Source: Calliopsis andreniformis
Lineage: Eukaryota; Arthropoda; Insecta; Hymenoptera; Andrenidae
Direction: 5' to 3'
Length of the DNA: 64,000 nt
Assembly: GCF_051401765.1 (NCBI RefSeq)
Contig: NC_135069.1
Span: 11,076,501-11,140,500, forward strand
A program made the translations under genes and the position numbers. The stretch's first letter is position 1; every line of letters begins with the position of its first letter. Shown here in pieces: positions 24,251 to 35,567 of this stretch. Under the pieces are notes generated by a model, which had not been told where the DNA came from, did no database searches, and worked only from the letters and a program-made list of their open reading frames with translations.

Positions 24251-25260
24251 CCTTAGAATTTAGAATTTTGTAACTGGTCATTATCGAAACGGTTAAATAG
24301 AACGTTTCATAACTGAAACTCCGAATTGCCTTTCAACGTCAATCAAGATGTATTAAAAGCTCTAATAATAAACAGAATTACTGCAGTTTTATCGTTCTCA
24401 TGTATAGATATGTATGTATATCTGTACACAAAATAAGGCGTGCAAAGTGTAAATGTAAGACGACCAAGTGTCACGCAAAGAAGTTTTTGTTCCCTCGTAA
24501 ACAATTATTCTCATTATATCTGCGTATTTACAAAGTTGGGGAAATCGATGTCCAGTACATTTCTGTGGTGGTGATTTTTATGGATATTGTTTCGATTCAC
24601 CTTGAGCGGCCGTTCCACTAACGGGGGGAGCAGAAGAGAAAAATTAGCTCGAACGCGTTCCGTGACCAATCCCCGCGGTTTCGACTTTAGTCTCGATTCC
24701 AGCCGCAAGCAAAAAGTCAATATTAACTTCCGGTAGTTCCGACAGATTTGTCATAGTTCCACCTCCGGTCACGAATGCCCCATAAACGCCTTTCCTCTGA
24801 TCCCATCTTGTAAGTCGAGAGGTGACCGAACTGACCATTGCCAATCAAGATCGTCGACTTGAAAAACGATCAGGTCTGTAATTATTGAACAGTTGCCGAT
24901 TAAACATCGATCGCCACAAATAGAGACCAGTCGCCTTTTTTTTATCAACGCTCTTAATGGTCTAATATTGTAAGAACTCGTGAGCTTTTGAGCTTCGCGT
25001 GGTTTGCATGTGATGATAAGCTCTGCAGTTTAGAGATCCAGGCTGACGGTTTAATCGACCGTACGGTCTGTATTAATTATTGTTCCATTAGTAAAACTCG
25101 TTTCGTATAACGCTAAATGATATGTCAGAGCGACGTTGGTTTTGCTAATTTAACTTTCGCTCGCACCCGTGTTACGTGCCTGTTTAACGGGTTATTAATT
25201 TGCGGCGATCGCTTCGCTATGCTCGTGCAGCGCGTTTCTCACCGGAAATCTGGACCAAAA
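24251..25260. other. AT-rich segment followed by a GC-rich island
   Basis: The island at about 24600-25260 is CG-rich with frames open on both strands (for example minus 24514-24844, plus 25117-25323) and no family signature. Candidate regulatory DNA. Confidence 0.35.
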
Positions 25261-28200
25261 CATGCTTTGATCCAATTTTTTTCAAAGATTCTAAGCCGAT
25301 TGAGTAACATCAGAAAGGATTAATAATGGCACTAAACGTAACGTGTAGCGTAAGATAAAAGTGACGTTTCTACGAGAGGTATTCAAAAAGTTCCTTAATG
25401 GCTTTGTTTGGGCTAAGATCAAATGAGAACGTAAACAAATTGAAGGAAACGCTTTTTTAAAATGTTTTTGGTCCACTTACTAGCAAGTGGGTTAGTGGTT
25501 ATAGTGTGGAGTACTTTTTGACAAAAAGTTCTTGTTCCAAGATTAAGCATTAATTATTGTTTTACTATCCTATTGTTCTAGGGCCATAAATGGTATGATA
25601 TACGATTATCAGAGACAGAAAATTATTTAGCTATATTTATCTTCGCTGGTTGGATTTATAGAACCAGTTATAAATATAATAAAGGATTAATAAAAAATAT
25701 ATGATTGTCATCAATGAAGCTTATATTGGCCACATGAACACGGAAGAAGGAGGAAAGAAAGTTCAGTTTATTCAGAATGTAAAAAATGTGATCCTATCTA
25801 GCCTCATACAATTGGATATAATTCAATATACTGTATGTTATTTTTTAGGTCTATTTTTGCATGACGTACCACTAGAATTAGTATAACATATGTTATGTTT
25901 GCTTCAATAATAGCTCTTGACTTGTTGGTAAGGTAGTCGAAGATCCTATTGCTTTTTAACTTTTCCTTGCTTTTGTACTACTTTTATGATTATTTCTCTA
26001 ATTATAAAAATTCATATTGCAAAGAAATTCTTTCTTTCTAACTGAAATTTTTATTTATTATACTCAGCCGTAAAATTAGTATAAGTATTAAATAATGAAT
26101 TTTTTTATTTTACGATTTCTCAATTTGGTGGCCTTAGTAACTTAGATATGTAACAATTTTCCCTAAATTTAAAAGTAACTAGTTAAATTAGGATAAATTA
26201 ATTTAATAACCCTCCTTCTTATTCGTCACAAATTATAATTCGCAATCACAGCCTAGGATAATGACAAATCTCTGGGAGTCTTAAGGTTAATTATGTCTTA
26301 CCCAATATAACGAAAGGATGCTACTCGATTAAGAAACCAGGCAGTTTGCAGTCCAAATGAATTATAGTTATTTGCATGTTAACGACAATCACACATTTAC
26401 AGTTACTAAGGTTTTTTAAATCGATTTCAACCTATGGTAATAATTTCTGTGAATGAATAAGTGAATACTTGTAGATGTTTATTACTACTCACATAATTAT
26501 GTATTGGCGTATAGTAACTAGGGAGAGGCGGAGTAAGATAGGGACGCGGAGCAAGACGAGACTGTTTCTTATTTCGTGTTATTATGCCACCATCTTCCTG
26601 AAAACTATGAAATCTAATAAAAACAGTTGAATTTCACACGAGACTAATAGCTTCAGTCAGTTTATAGCGTCCTTATAGGTTTACTGGTCATTTTTCTGTT
26701 TCGTGCGATTGTAATCTTATATTCTGCCATCTTTTGATCACCAGCAGGTAAATTATAATTTTCAATAACATAAATTCTTGAACATCATTAGTTAGCAGGT
26801 TCTTAAGGAACTTATTTATGGGCATACGAATATTATTCGTAAACAAATAATGATGCTATCATACAATTAGTTACGATATAACATTCGGGGCAAGATGGGA
26901 CATTACCCTCGGCCATAAACAAAAGTTTTAGATAAAATGGTACAGATCTACAAAAAGGGGAGATAAAAGTCGAATCAAATAATAAATGCGAAAAGTCACT
27001 GAAGCATCTTTGTAAAAAAGTATACGTATATGTTTACAATACTAACTGTATCTTTTGTTGGCATTTGTTTTCCGAATCAGGAAGAGAGTATGCTAAAATT
27101 ACAATATCAAAATTGGAGTCACTGTGCATGTGCCAAAAAAGAACAAAAAAAAGAAGGCAACAACATTGTGTATGTATGTGCATGATATTGTCATTGTGTT
27201 TAAAATTATTCTTTTGTAACTTTCATATTCATTTTTGCAACTTTGTTTTAATATACTTCTCTTTTTAGAAATATCAGCAATAGATATAATATTTTGTAGT
27301 AATTTTTTCTTGGCGTTCCTGTTTGCCCTACATGCCCCTAAAGCTATGAATAAAAGTGAAAGTTTTTCTTTCATTTGCAGAGTTATAGTACGTACAGTTC
27401 CTGACCATTAAATTAGGCCCGCTAAAAATTTTCAAGTTAAAGAAACAGTTTCCTTCCCTTTACTCATTTTTCTGTATTTAACGCTAAGATAGATGATCAC
27501 CTTTGACAAGAACCGCAATATAAGTCTTTTTCTTGTTTGAGTTGCCCTGTCTTTTCCCCATGCATATATTTTATTAATTAAATCTTTCCACGGCAGGAGT
27601 CGTAGTAGATGTAATAGAATATATAAACATATCCGAGAAAAGAAATTATTCTAGTTAAATTCTATATGGCTTCATCTTCACGTTAATTTACTTGAGAACT
27701 GTAGTGAAACTGATCATAAAATCATTGAAAAATTAATATATTTATAGCATCTGGGAGTTCTCCTTAGGGTAATAAATGACCAGTTAGTTCAGAAGCAAAT
27801 AGTAATAAATTAATTGCTTTATGTAGATGATCGTCTACGCGTTCAGTAACAATTTGCCAATGCAGTAAACTTTATGCGGTCCTATCTTCATGGCCAGAGA
27901 CTGTGTAAGCTCATCCTGCCTAAGGTTTAAATCAGGGATAGGTTTTTGGAAACGTCGAAATCTTAAAATTCTCTGAAATCCAAAAAACATTGCACTTCTT
28001 TTGTGATTTGAGATTCTTAAACCTAGCTAAAAAAATACCAAAAGTAGGGCCAATTATCAAAAAAATATTTTTACCATTTATTAAAAAGTCACGACAATAT
28101 TAATGGTATCTTTTGAAAATCGATGAAAGGAAGTGAATTAGATGTAGAAAGAATTCGAGTATTATTGCTTCCTTAAACAAGAATCTGGATTAGCTACTTT

Positions 28201-28570
28201 TGTATATTGTTAAGGTTTTGTTTAACTTTGGTCAGCAAAGATTTATGCAATAATTTTGTTGAGTGTTTAGTCCTAATATTTTTTCTTACAAAACCAAATT
28301 AGCACTTCAAGTTTCGAGACTTTTGAGTTTCGACAGTTTCAAGAATTTTGAGATTTTACGAAGTTTCAAATTTGAATTTCGAAAATTTGAAAATTAGGTT
28401 CCAACCTATTCTTATTTTAAACTTTCGTCATCAGTACTAAATACTTATTAATAGACTGTAGATGTTTATGCAGGTTTCTAGTTTCATAAACACAAGTAGA
28501 AAAATACACGTCTCTTTAATTGGAAGCTTGTTTGATCCTCTAAATATCGTCCTCACTCTATATATTATGG
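25261..28570. other. AT-rich non-coding sequence
   Basis: A GAGGTATTCAAAAAGTTCC word at about 25375 resembles a mariner-type terminus, but no second end is convincing. Around 28310-28400 there is low-complexity sequence rich in TTTCGA and TTTGAA. No exon was recognised. Confidence 0.5.
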
Positions 28571-28735
28571 ATTCTGTACTTATTTGAATATTAAAATTTC
28601 TCATGAGTGTATATAAATCCAAGGTGTACTTATTAACTATAAAATCTCTACTATGTGAATTCTGTACTTTTTTGAATATTAAAATTTCTCATGAATGTAT
28701 ATAAATCCAAAGTGTACTTATTGACTATAAAATCT
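28571..28735 (+). repeat. Tandem duplication, 88-bp period
   Basis: The segment starting ATTCTGTACTTATTTGAAT at 28571 is repeated from 28659 with few changes; each match is about 77 bp and the period is 88 bp. Landmarks in both copies are ATTAAAATTTCTCATGA and GTATATAAATCCAA. Confidence 0.85.
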
Positions 28736-28779
28736 TGCTGCAGCTAATAAATTAAATGACTTCATCAATGATCTTTCCT

Positions 28780-29300
28780 CGATCTGAACTACCGCCAGTA
28801 GTTTGCTCGTAAAAAAAGAGGGAGCAGTAGTTTCCAGTGGAGATAGAAACGTTCAGGGTCAAGGAATTGGCAGATGAACTAGCAGATAATCGCAGGAGCG
28901 GCGTTTATATAGAATGTAGATATAATCAAGGGCCAGGACTCGAAAGAAGAGACCGGGCAGGTCTTAGTCAGATGCTGTAGCCGATCTTGAACGTCGCTGG
29001 GATGCACCTTGGTACCTGTTACCTGTTACCTAGCGTTGCATGATGGGGACGAGACCGAAGGGAGCCACTTGGGATTAGACCGAGTGTGGCACGTGCCACG
29101 GTTCCACAGGTGGCTCTTTAAAACTCACTTATCCGCCTCCTTCTTCTCTTCACTCCCTCGCTCGTACTCTCTCGCCCTGAGCACTCTCTTCTTTCACCGA
29201 AGGAAAACCGGAATTAGAAGCGCTGCCCCTTCGACGAATGGGCAAAAGGAATAATCGCTGATCAGTTGAATGATTTCGGAAAGGTCAAACATGACCTGGG
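28780..29300. other. GC-rich island with paired E-boxes
   Basis: At 29086-29116 a palindromic GTGGCACGTGCCAC is followed by CACAGGTGGCTC, giving CACGTG and CAGGTG E-boxes. About 120 nt further on, GAAAACCGGAATTAGAAG begins (29203-29220). The E-box module recurs at 36539 and the 18-nt word at 31571. The shared words suggest functional or ancestral relationship between islands, pointing to enhancer-like DNA. The 81-codon plus-strand frame at 29009-29254 has no family signature. Confidence 0.4.
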
Positions 29301-29373
29301 AGAAATTGTGCGAAGGACGTTGAACCTTACTATCAGAAGGGATGCTTTTGGAGTAATAGAATTAATAGATTAA

Positions 29374-29433
29374 CAGGTTCACTGTTATATCAGTGATATA
29401 ATATCGCCCATATATGGGCGAGAATTTATATTA
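29374..29433. mobile_element. Possible TTAA-flanked micro-element with two palindromes
   Basis: A near-palindrome (TTATATCAGTGATATAA, 29385-29401) adjoins a perfect 16-nt palindrome (CGCCCATATATGGGCG, 29405-29420). TTAA occurs just outside on both sides (29370-29373 and 29434-29437). This may be a tiny piggyBac-type remnant, but terminal repeats are not clear. Confidence 0.3.
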
Positions 29434-29437
29434 TTAA

Positions 29438-30599
29438 TTATTAACGTACAATATTACGATTAGTATTAACAACAAAATTGTAGTGACAGCTAACGAGAAG
29501 AATGAGAATAGAATAAATACAAAAATGAATTGAAAATAATTTTAAAAGAATCTTTTAATGTCATACTGACTGCATTTTGGTTATTAGCAACTGTTGTATA
29601 TAAAAATAATGTAAGAGTTTACTACAGAGGGAGGAATATTTTGGGAACGAAGTAATATTAGATAATTGTTTACTATTGTTTACTAATAGATTTCGAAAAT
29701 TGACCCTTTAATTTGTGATATTTGCAGGTACGAAATTTCGGTAGAACATATCTTCGTGAATTGTCCTAAATATGCTGAAACTCGTACTAAATTTCAAATG
29801 TACCAAAAATAATTTTGTTTTCAACGAGAAGTCACTAGCAAAGAGATGAAATATTTAGTGAATTTAGTGTGGCAGTCAACATGTTAGAAGACATAAATAA
29901 GTATTTTTAGTTCGAGGTTAGAGTAATCTATTAAGATTCACAGTTTTTTTCTTTTCAGCCCTTTTCTTTTTAAATAATAAGAAAAAAATTAAAAATAATA
30001 ATAAGTAATAATAAATAAAATTAACTATTTTATACTAACATTTTTTGCAGCTGTGACTTTCTTTGATATCATATGTATTTATATTCCTGCATTTTATAAA
30101 ACGATCGTTTTAAAACAAAGAAATATTAGAATTCTTTTCTGTAACGTATTTTATTTTCAGAACTTATAAAATATCAGTTATATAATATTTTATTTTTGAA
30201 ATTTGTAAACACTTTGAAAATACAAGATGAAGATACTTAGACGATAATAGAAAATATAATTTGTGTTATGTAATTCATGAAAATGTATATACAAATACAG
30301 TTAAATTTTATGAAATAGGAAATTGCATATTAACTTTAAGCACTGTAAAATTTCATTAAGGAATTATTAAGGATTTCATTAAGGAATTTCATTAATATTG
30401 CAAAAATTACATCTTTTTAGATATTTTGTTATTTCAAACACTTGAAAATTAAAGTACAATAAAATAATTCCAAAACTGTCATATTGTTAATATTATTTAA
30501 TTTAACACTTAATTTACATCCAATCTTTAATTAAACAATTTCCACCTATTCTTTTGTTCTTTACTATGAAAAGTACTTTTTTATACATCAGATCAGCTT
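29438..30599. other. AT-rich sequence around a LINE relic
   Basis: Apart from the LINE fragment at 29702-29812 this is AT-rich with A-rich runs near 29980-30020. No exon was recognised. Confidence 0.5.
29702..29812 (+). pseudogene. Fragment of a non-LTR retrotransposon ORF2 C-terminus
   Basis: Reading plus frame from 29702, the peptide contains ICDIC, then SVEHIFVNCPKY and an ETRTKF tail before a stop at 29810-29812. The spacing CxxC, then H, then C followed by P-x-Y and R is the cysteine-histidine motif found near the end of many Jockey/I-type LINE polyproteins. Only about 36 codons survive, and no reverse transcriptase is present. It is a truncated relic. Confidence 0.6.
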
Positions 30600-31880
30600 T
30601 GTTGAAGTCATAGCACCAATAGCCGCTCTTCTCAGAGTTCAGCGTCGAGCAGCTATCGCGATCCAGAATTCACGCCCCCGGAAGCCGTGCTCAGTGGTAG
30701 GATAATCTGTAAATATAGAGGTCATGGGATCCATGCAACAAGCCTATGCGCATACTACTTCACTTGATGTATATAAACAGCACTCGAGCTTAGGATTTAA
30801 CTCTAGAAATTACAAAATTCGCTCCAGCTGCCATATTCGCCAGTCAAATCGCCCTACGCTAGACCAAATCTCCACAACGAAGCTCTCAGCAAACAAATCC
30901 TGGAGCAACATGAAGACTAAGTGACGTCACTGGTCATAAAACTGGGCGAGGAATTGCTTTAAGAATCTTAAATCTATACATAGCCAGTGTCCCCTCCACA
31001 GGACAGTTGCTCACGAAGGTGCTTGCATGCTTCTCGATACTCTCAGCTCTGACTCGCGTAAAACTGCTCCGCGGAGAAATAAGTCGTACAGGCCTGGGTT
31101 AAATACTCGTGGATTAGGATCGAGCAAAAAAATCCCGCAAAATTGGCTGGCGATTTAAACAGGTTCCCTCGAAACTCCCAGCAGTGTAGCGATTTTACGT
31201 AACGAAAAATTAACAGGAGATTTAATTAAGGGGAATGCGATCAGAATTTCAAGTCTACAAGTAAAAACGTGTTCTGGAAAGCGAGTGACGGTACGATCGT
31301 TAATCCCGACCGCGATCAGATGGTGAGTGATAAGCGATATTTGCGCGAGTTTATAGAAATCGAATTGCGTACGTTTATAGCCGCGCAAAGGTTTGCATAT
31401 AATATCTTTGATACATTCGTGCGTGCCGTTTGAAAAATAGTTTCCTACTTCTGGAATGAAATCCCATGCATTTCGCGGACGCGCCGCGTAATAAGCGCCG
31501 CGCCGCTAGTTTATTACATGCGACTCTTCCAAAGACTCGTCTTCTTATTTCCCCGAGGTAGCCGTGAGCGGAAAACCGGAATTAGAAGACCGATTTCTTC
31601 GACGAGCCAATCAACTGGTCGAGAAATTCTCGTGCTCGAAGAAATAAGGGACCTGTACGAGGAGGCAACATTATTATATGGTATTTTATCGTGTACCGTT
31701 ACGTCGTTATGTAATCGAAAGGTGGATTATCGCGAAGCCCGTGGAGGTGCACTTGTAAATTTCATACCCCCTAGTAATATGTTCGAAACTTTATCTCACC
31801 GGACACGCGCGTCACACCTGTATCGCGAACTCTAGATACTTAGTATTCCTGCACAACCCTGTACAGAGTTTTATACGTAG
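30600..31880. other. Longest GC-rich island of the window
   Basis: CG-rich, non-repetitive block. At 31479-31505 CGCGCCGC-type words recur. GAAAACCGGAATTAGAAG at 31571-31588, with TTCGACGA shortly after, matches 29203-29220 and its downstream context. Frames of 66-105 codons are open on both strands without family signature. Candidate regulatory DNA or untranslated exon. Confidence 0.35.
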
Positions 31881-32072
31881 CGGAGAATGTTCTGATATAC
31901 AGGGTGTGTCAGAATTGGTGGTACGCGAAGGAAGGAGGTGATTTTACATGAGAAAGTAAGTCGAAAATGTGGACTAGAAGTTTTTGATGTCATACTTCAT
32001 TTTCGAGGAAATTGACTTTGAATTTTATGGGAGCACATGTGTATCAATGTTCAGGTTTGGGCATTTAATGGG

Positions 32073-33205
32073 TAAGGTAAATGTCCCAATAGTCAACCAA
32101 GTCTCGGTATCTGGACACTAACGATAATTCTATTCAATTTTAAATTTAAATTCTAATGTGCCTAATAAGAAACTGCATATATAGAACAAAAAATTATCAT
32201 AAAATAGAATATTTAGATACTAGAATGCAATTCAAGTATTGGGACATGCATGTTTAGGTTATCTATTTAGTAGGACACAGGGGAAAGTTACTAAATTGGG
32301 ATCACTAAAATATGGACCACTTAGGGCTTCAAGATAACGTAATCGATGTTTTTCGGAAGTTAATGTAAAAAGTTAAACAAGTAGTTTTTTATAATTCTGA
32401 TATCAGTCCACTTAAAGCAACCAATTTCCTACGATTGGCTTTTGGTTTCCTAAGTTGGACCACTGAATTAAAGTGTACAAATGATTGTTTCCTTAACCAC
32501 AAGTTTACCAAATATATTACGTAGAAGTTAGCGTACCTAATTTGTTAAATCTCATAGTAAAAGTCAACAATCCAAGCAATAATATTTTCTTAATTTCATA
32601 TCTACTCCTATGCATGGTATATGAACCTAAGTACAACATTTTATGCACTTTACTATATTTTCTTCTTTGATTTCTTCACATAAAGTACGAAACCACCCAA
32701 AATCCTCCTTTTTTTGCCTTTAAAGATAGTTTTACTTTTATAACATTCTACTATTGCCTATATTGAATTGGTCTAATACAAGCAACTACTTTTGGTCCAA
32801 TCTAAGCAACTTGACCAAATAATGGAAAATATTTTACCTAACCTTAGCTTTAGGTATAAATTAAAAAATAAAGACAGTAAATTGTAGCTAATAGATGTAC
32901 TTTCTGTATGCATAATTGAAAGCTATTTACTTTAAAAAAACTAGAGATCTTACAGTTGGATTGTTAAAATATTAGCTTCTTAATTGTTAAAACAGACTTT
33001 GTTCGTTTACTTAAACATCAAATGATATTGTATAATATTGATTATTGCAGTAATTAATTTAGGATATAAGCAATACATATTGTCTGCTATATGGCACAAG
33101 TTCTATATACATTACACGATAAAACGGTGCCAACCTAGGCGTCCATCAAAATATGGCAACCTTCCTCTGTATGTTAAGCGTTCGAGTATTGGGACATTTA
33201 TCTTA
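32073..33205. mobile_element. TIR element, about 1.13 kb, non-autonomous
   Basis: TAAGGTAAATGTCCCAATA at 32073 and the reverse complement of the right end, TAAGATAAATGTCCCAATA (33187-33205), match at 18 of 19 positions. A third copy of TATTGGGACAT sits near 32238, so an internal duplication or a shorter derivative is possible. There is no coding capacity, superfamily is not recognised, and no clear target duplication is visible. Confidence 0.65.
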
Positions 33206-33212
33206 AACGAGG

Positions 33213-33269
33213 GAAGGGGAATGCTTTTAACTTAGCATAAACAGTTAATTTTAACTTAGCATAAACACT
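33213..33269 (+). repeat. Short direct repeat
   Basis: TTTTAACTTAGCATAAACA occurs twice in close succession (about 33225 and 33251), just outside the inner TIR element. Confidence 0.7.
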
Positions 33270-33352
33270 CGAAGCACCCAAAACTGTGCTTCCATACACT
33301 TGTTACCCTCTTTTCGCTTGAATCAGTAGTTTTGAGACATCCTGTATAGTAG

Positions 33353-34448
33353 AGGGTCCCCTATCTGGACTAACAGGGAGACAAGTGTTCACAAAGATAA
33401 GGGAATTTTTGAATAATAGGATAATCGCTTTTCTGACATTAAACCTCACTTATTAAATTGACAGTGAAATAAACAAACAAAATTGACAATGATCTCGCAG
33501 CAAAGCTTTATACGTGCTGCAGGAGCAAGGGAGATAACACAAAGTTTAATATCTAATAAATTTGTAGGAAATATATTGAAGCGTAAACTGAGAGAGAACA
33601 AATGCGTGGAAATGTTTCTTTAATGATTTTAACGGTACTTACTAACGAAGCAGACGTATACGAGTGCGTCAGTATAATATCATTTAAATACCTCTTTTAT
33701 GTAAGGTCGAAGATCTTTGCAAATGAAGAATAAATCAAATGATGTTTATATACGTTTAATGAAATTAACTGTAGTATAGACTGAACTCGGATGAGCTCGT
33801 GGCACATTATTGTGCGAATTAATATAAACACAGCGGTTATATGAGATTTTTATGGGTACGTAGCAAAACATTATTCAGTTTACACCAAATCGAGTGCAAA
33901 AACTTCTGTCTAATGTTAAAATTGTTTCTTTTACCTATTATAAGTTAAACATAGCGTATTCTATTTTTACAATTTTGCAACTGGTCTTCTATAGGACAAA
34001 GCATCCATTCTTTTATTAAAATAACGTGTTTACATTCATTCGTACAATACTGTAGTTTTACAATTTTTATATTATTGTATGCTATTATTTGTACATTATG
34101 TAAGTGAAGGAAAAATAATGCATTTAGAAAATTTTACTAATTGTAAATACTCTTAATTAAAGCAATGTGAACTTGGATGTTCTCCGTGTTCACTGTTAGT
34201 ACAATCCTTTACTGTAAGATAAACTATGACACCTACATATTAGTTCTTCTCTAGGTAACTAAGTTAGATCTGGCAATGCTGTACTAGAAGTAACTGAAAA
34301 ATATGCATAACGAATTTACTTGAATTTACTCTACTTTCATTCTTCCTTTTATTTTCCACCTGCAAAAACATTCTCGTGCCCTAAAATCCTAAAATCAATA
34401 AATAAAGTTTGCACAATGTTACAGTGGTTAACGTTCACTAGTATTGAT
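33353..34448. other. AT-rich non-coding sequence
   Basis: No exon, RNA or repeat recognised. Confidence 0.55.
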
Positions 34449-34783
34449 ATTGTGTTCGACGATAAGTGTCAGAAATTTTCAGGGATGATTCTACATGTTA
34501 AAATAAGGCGAAAATGAAGATGGGCGAAATTGCGTTTTAGCTTCGTTTTCGAGTTATTAATTATTGAGAAAACGTCTAAAATACGCATGAATTATGTCTG
34601 ACTTGACTTATTCTACTGAATAAGCCTGAAACATATTTCACTTTAATTTTTCACGTTTTCCAACAATTAATAACTTTAAAACAAAGCCCCAGAAGCAATT
34701 TTCGTATTCTTAATTTTCGTCGTATTTTTACATGTACAATCACGCTTTAAAATTTCTGATACTCTGTTATCGAACACTCTGTA
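34449..34783. mobile_element. Palindromic MITE family, copy C (best preserved)
   Basis: The left end (TGTGTTCGAC, then TGTCAGAAATTTTCAGGGATG, then CTACATGTTAAAATAAGGCG) pairs with the right end (CGTCGTATTTTTACATGTAC, then TTTCTGATAC and CGAACACTCTGT). The complementarity continues inward (TTATTAATTATTGAGAAAACGT against ACGTTTTCCAACAATTAATAA), so most of the 335 bp forms one foldback with a centre near 34600. Confidence 0.85.
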
Positions 34784-35106
34784 TATACTTCCCTCGAATA
34801 AAGACGATGGTGACAGAGATATCGTGCCATATAAATTTTACGTCAGCTAAAGCAGCAAACAAAAGTGATGAAAATGTTCTTCCTTATGTTAAATTAAATT
34901 ATTTCCAAAAGTTCTTCAATGGTTTGAAGTTGAAAGCATAACGAATAAAACTCTAGAGAATTACTTGTGTTCAAAAACCTACTTGTATAAATTAATCGCC
35001 TGAAAGCATAGAATTTCTACATATTGAAAAAATTGTCAATTTTTTTTACTAGACACTTCAAGTCACATCAAGTATAAATAAACTCTAAGACACACATATT
35101 TTTTGT

Positions 35107-35532
35107 AGAAGTTTTAAGGAATGTTTGTAATTCTAGATATCAAAATAAGACGAAAATAAAAAAAGGTGAATTGGTATTTGAGGTTCCATTTCTGCTTATA
35201 TGAACTCTCGAACGACAAAGCCTGGGTCAAAGGAGACCCTGAGTATGCTGGCTCTACATATGAATATCAAACAATCTGTAGTCCGAATGTTAATTGCCGA
35301 AAGATCGTATAAAGTGCACATGAAAAGTGTCTGACAAGACTTATTCTACTGTCCAATTCTATTAACATTGCTACGCGTGATCTAGCTAATGCCCACTGAA
35401 AGTAGAATAAGTCTCCAAGTAAGACACATTTTAAGTGCATTTTAGGTGTTCCTTCGACAATTATTAGCTTTCAAGCGAAGTCTCAAACAGTTTCGTTACT
35501 TTTCATTTTCGTCCTGTTTTGTCATGTATACT
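35107..35532. mobile_element. Palindromic MITE family, copy D, enlarged
   Basis: The left arm (GTAGAAGTTTTAAGGAATG, then CAAAATAAGACGAAAAT) and right arm (TTTTCGTCCTGTTTTGTCATG) match the family. The centre holds TGTCTGACAAGACTTATTCT paired with AGTAGAATAAGTCTCC. About 90 bp between the left arm and centre (from about 35210) have no counterpart in copy C and may be an internal insertion. Confidence 0.7.
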
Positions 35533-35567
35533 GTATTGTGAGAATTAATATGAACAGAGGCTATTTA

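Larger units (their letters stand above)
31899..33346. mobile_element. Possible outer TIR element (ACAGGGTGTGTCA ends)
   Basis: The left end reads ACAGGGTGTGTCAGAA. The right end, TTGAGACATCCTGT, reads on the minus strand as ACAGGATGTCTCAA. Twelve of the first fourteen bases agree and ATA flanks both ends. ACAGGGTG ends are common among small DNA transposons of hymenopterans (from memory). The interior is largely occupied by another element at 32073-33205. No transposase frame survives. Confidence 0.4.

Noticed and set aside
25369..25540. Mariner-like terminus GAGGTATTCAAAAAGTTCC
   Set aside because: No convincing opposite end or TA duplication, and no transposase remains.
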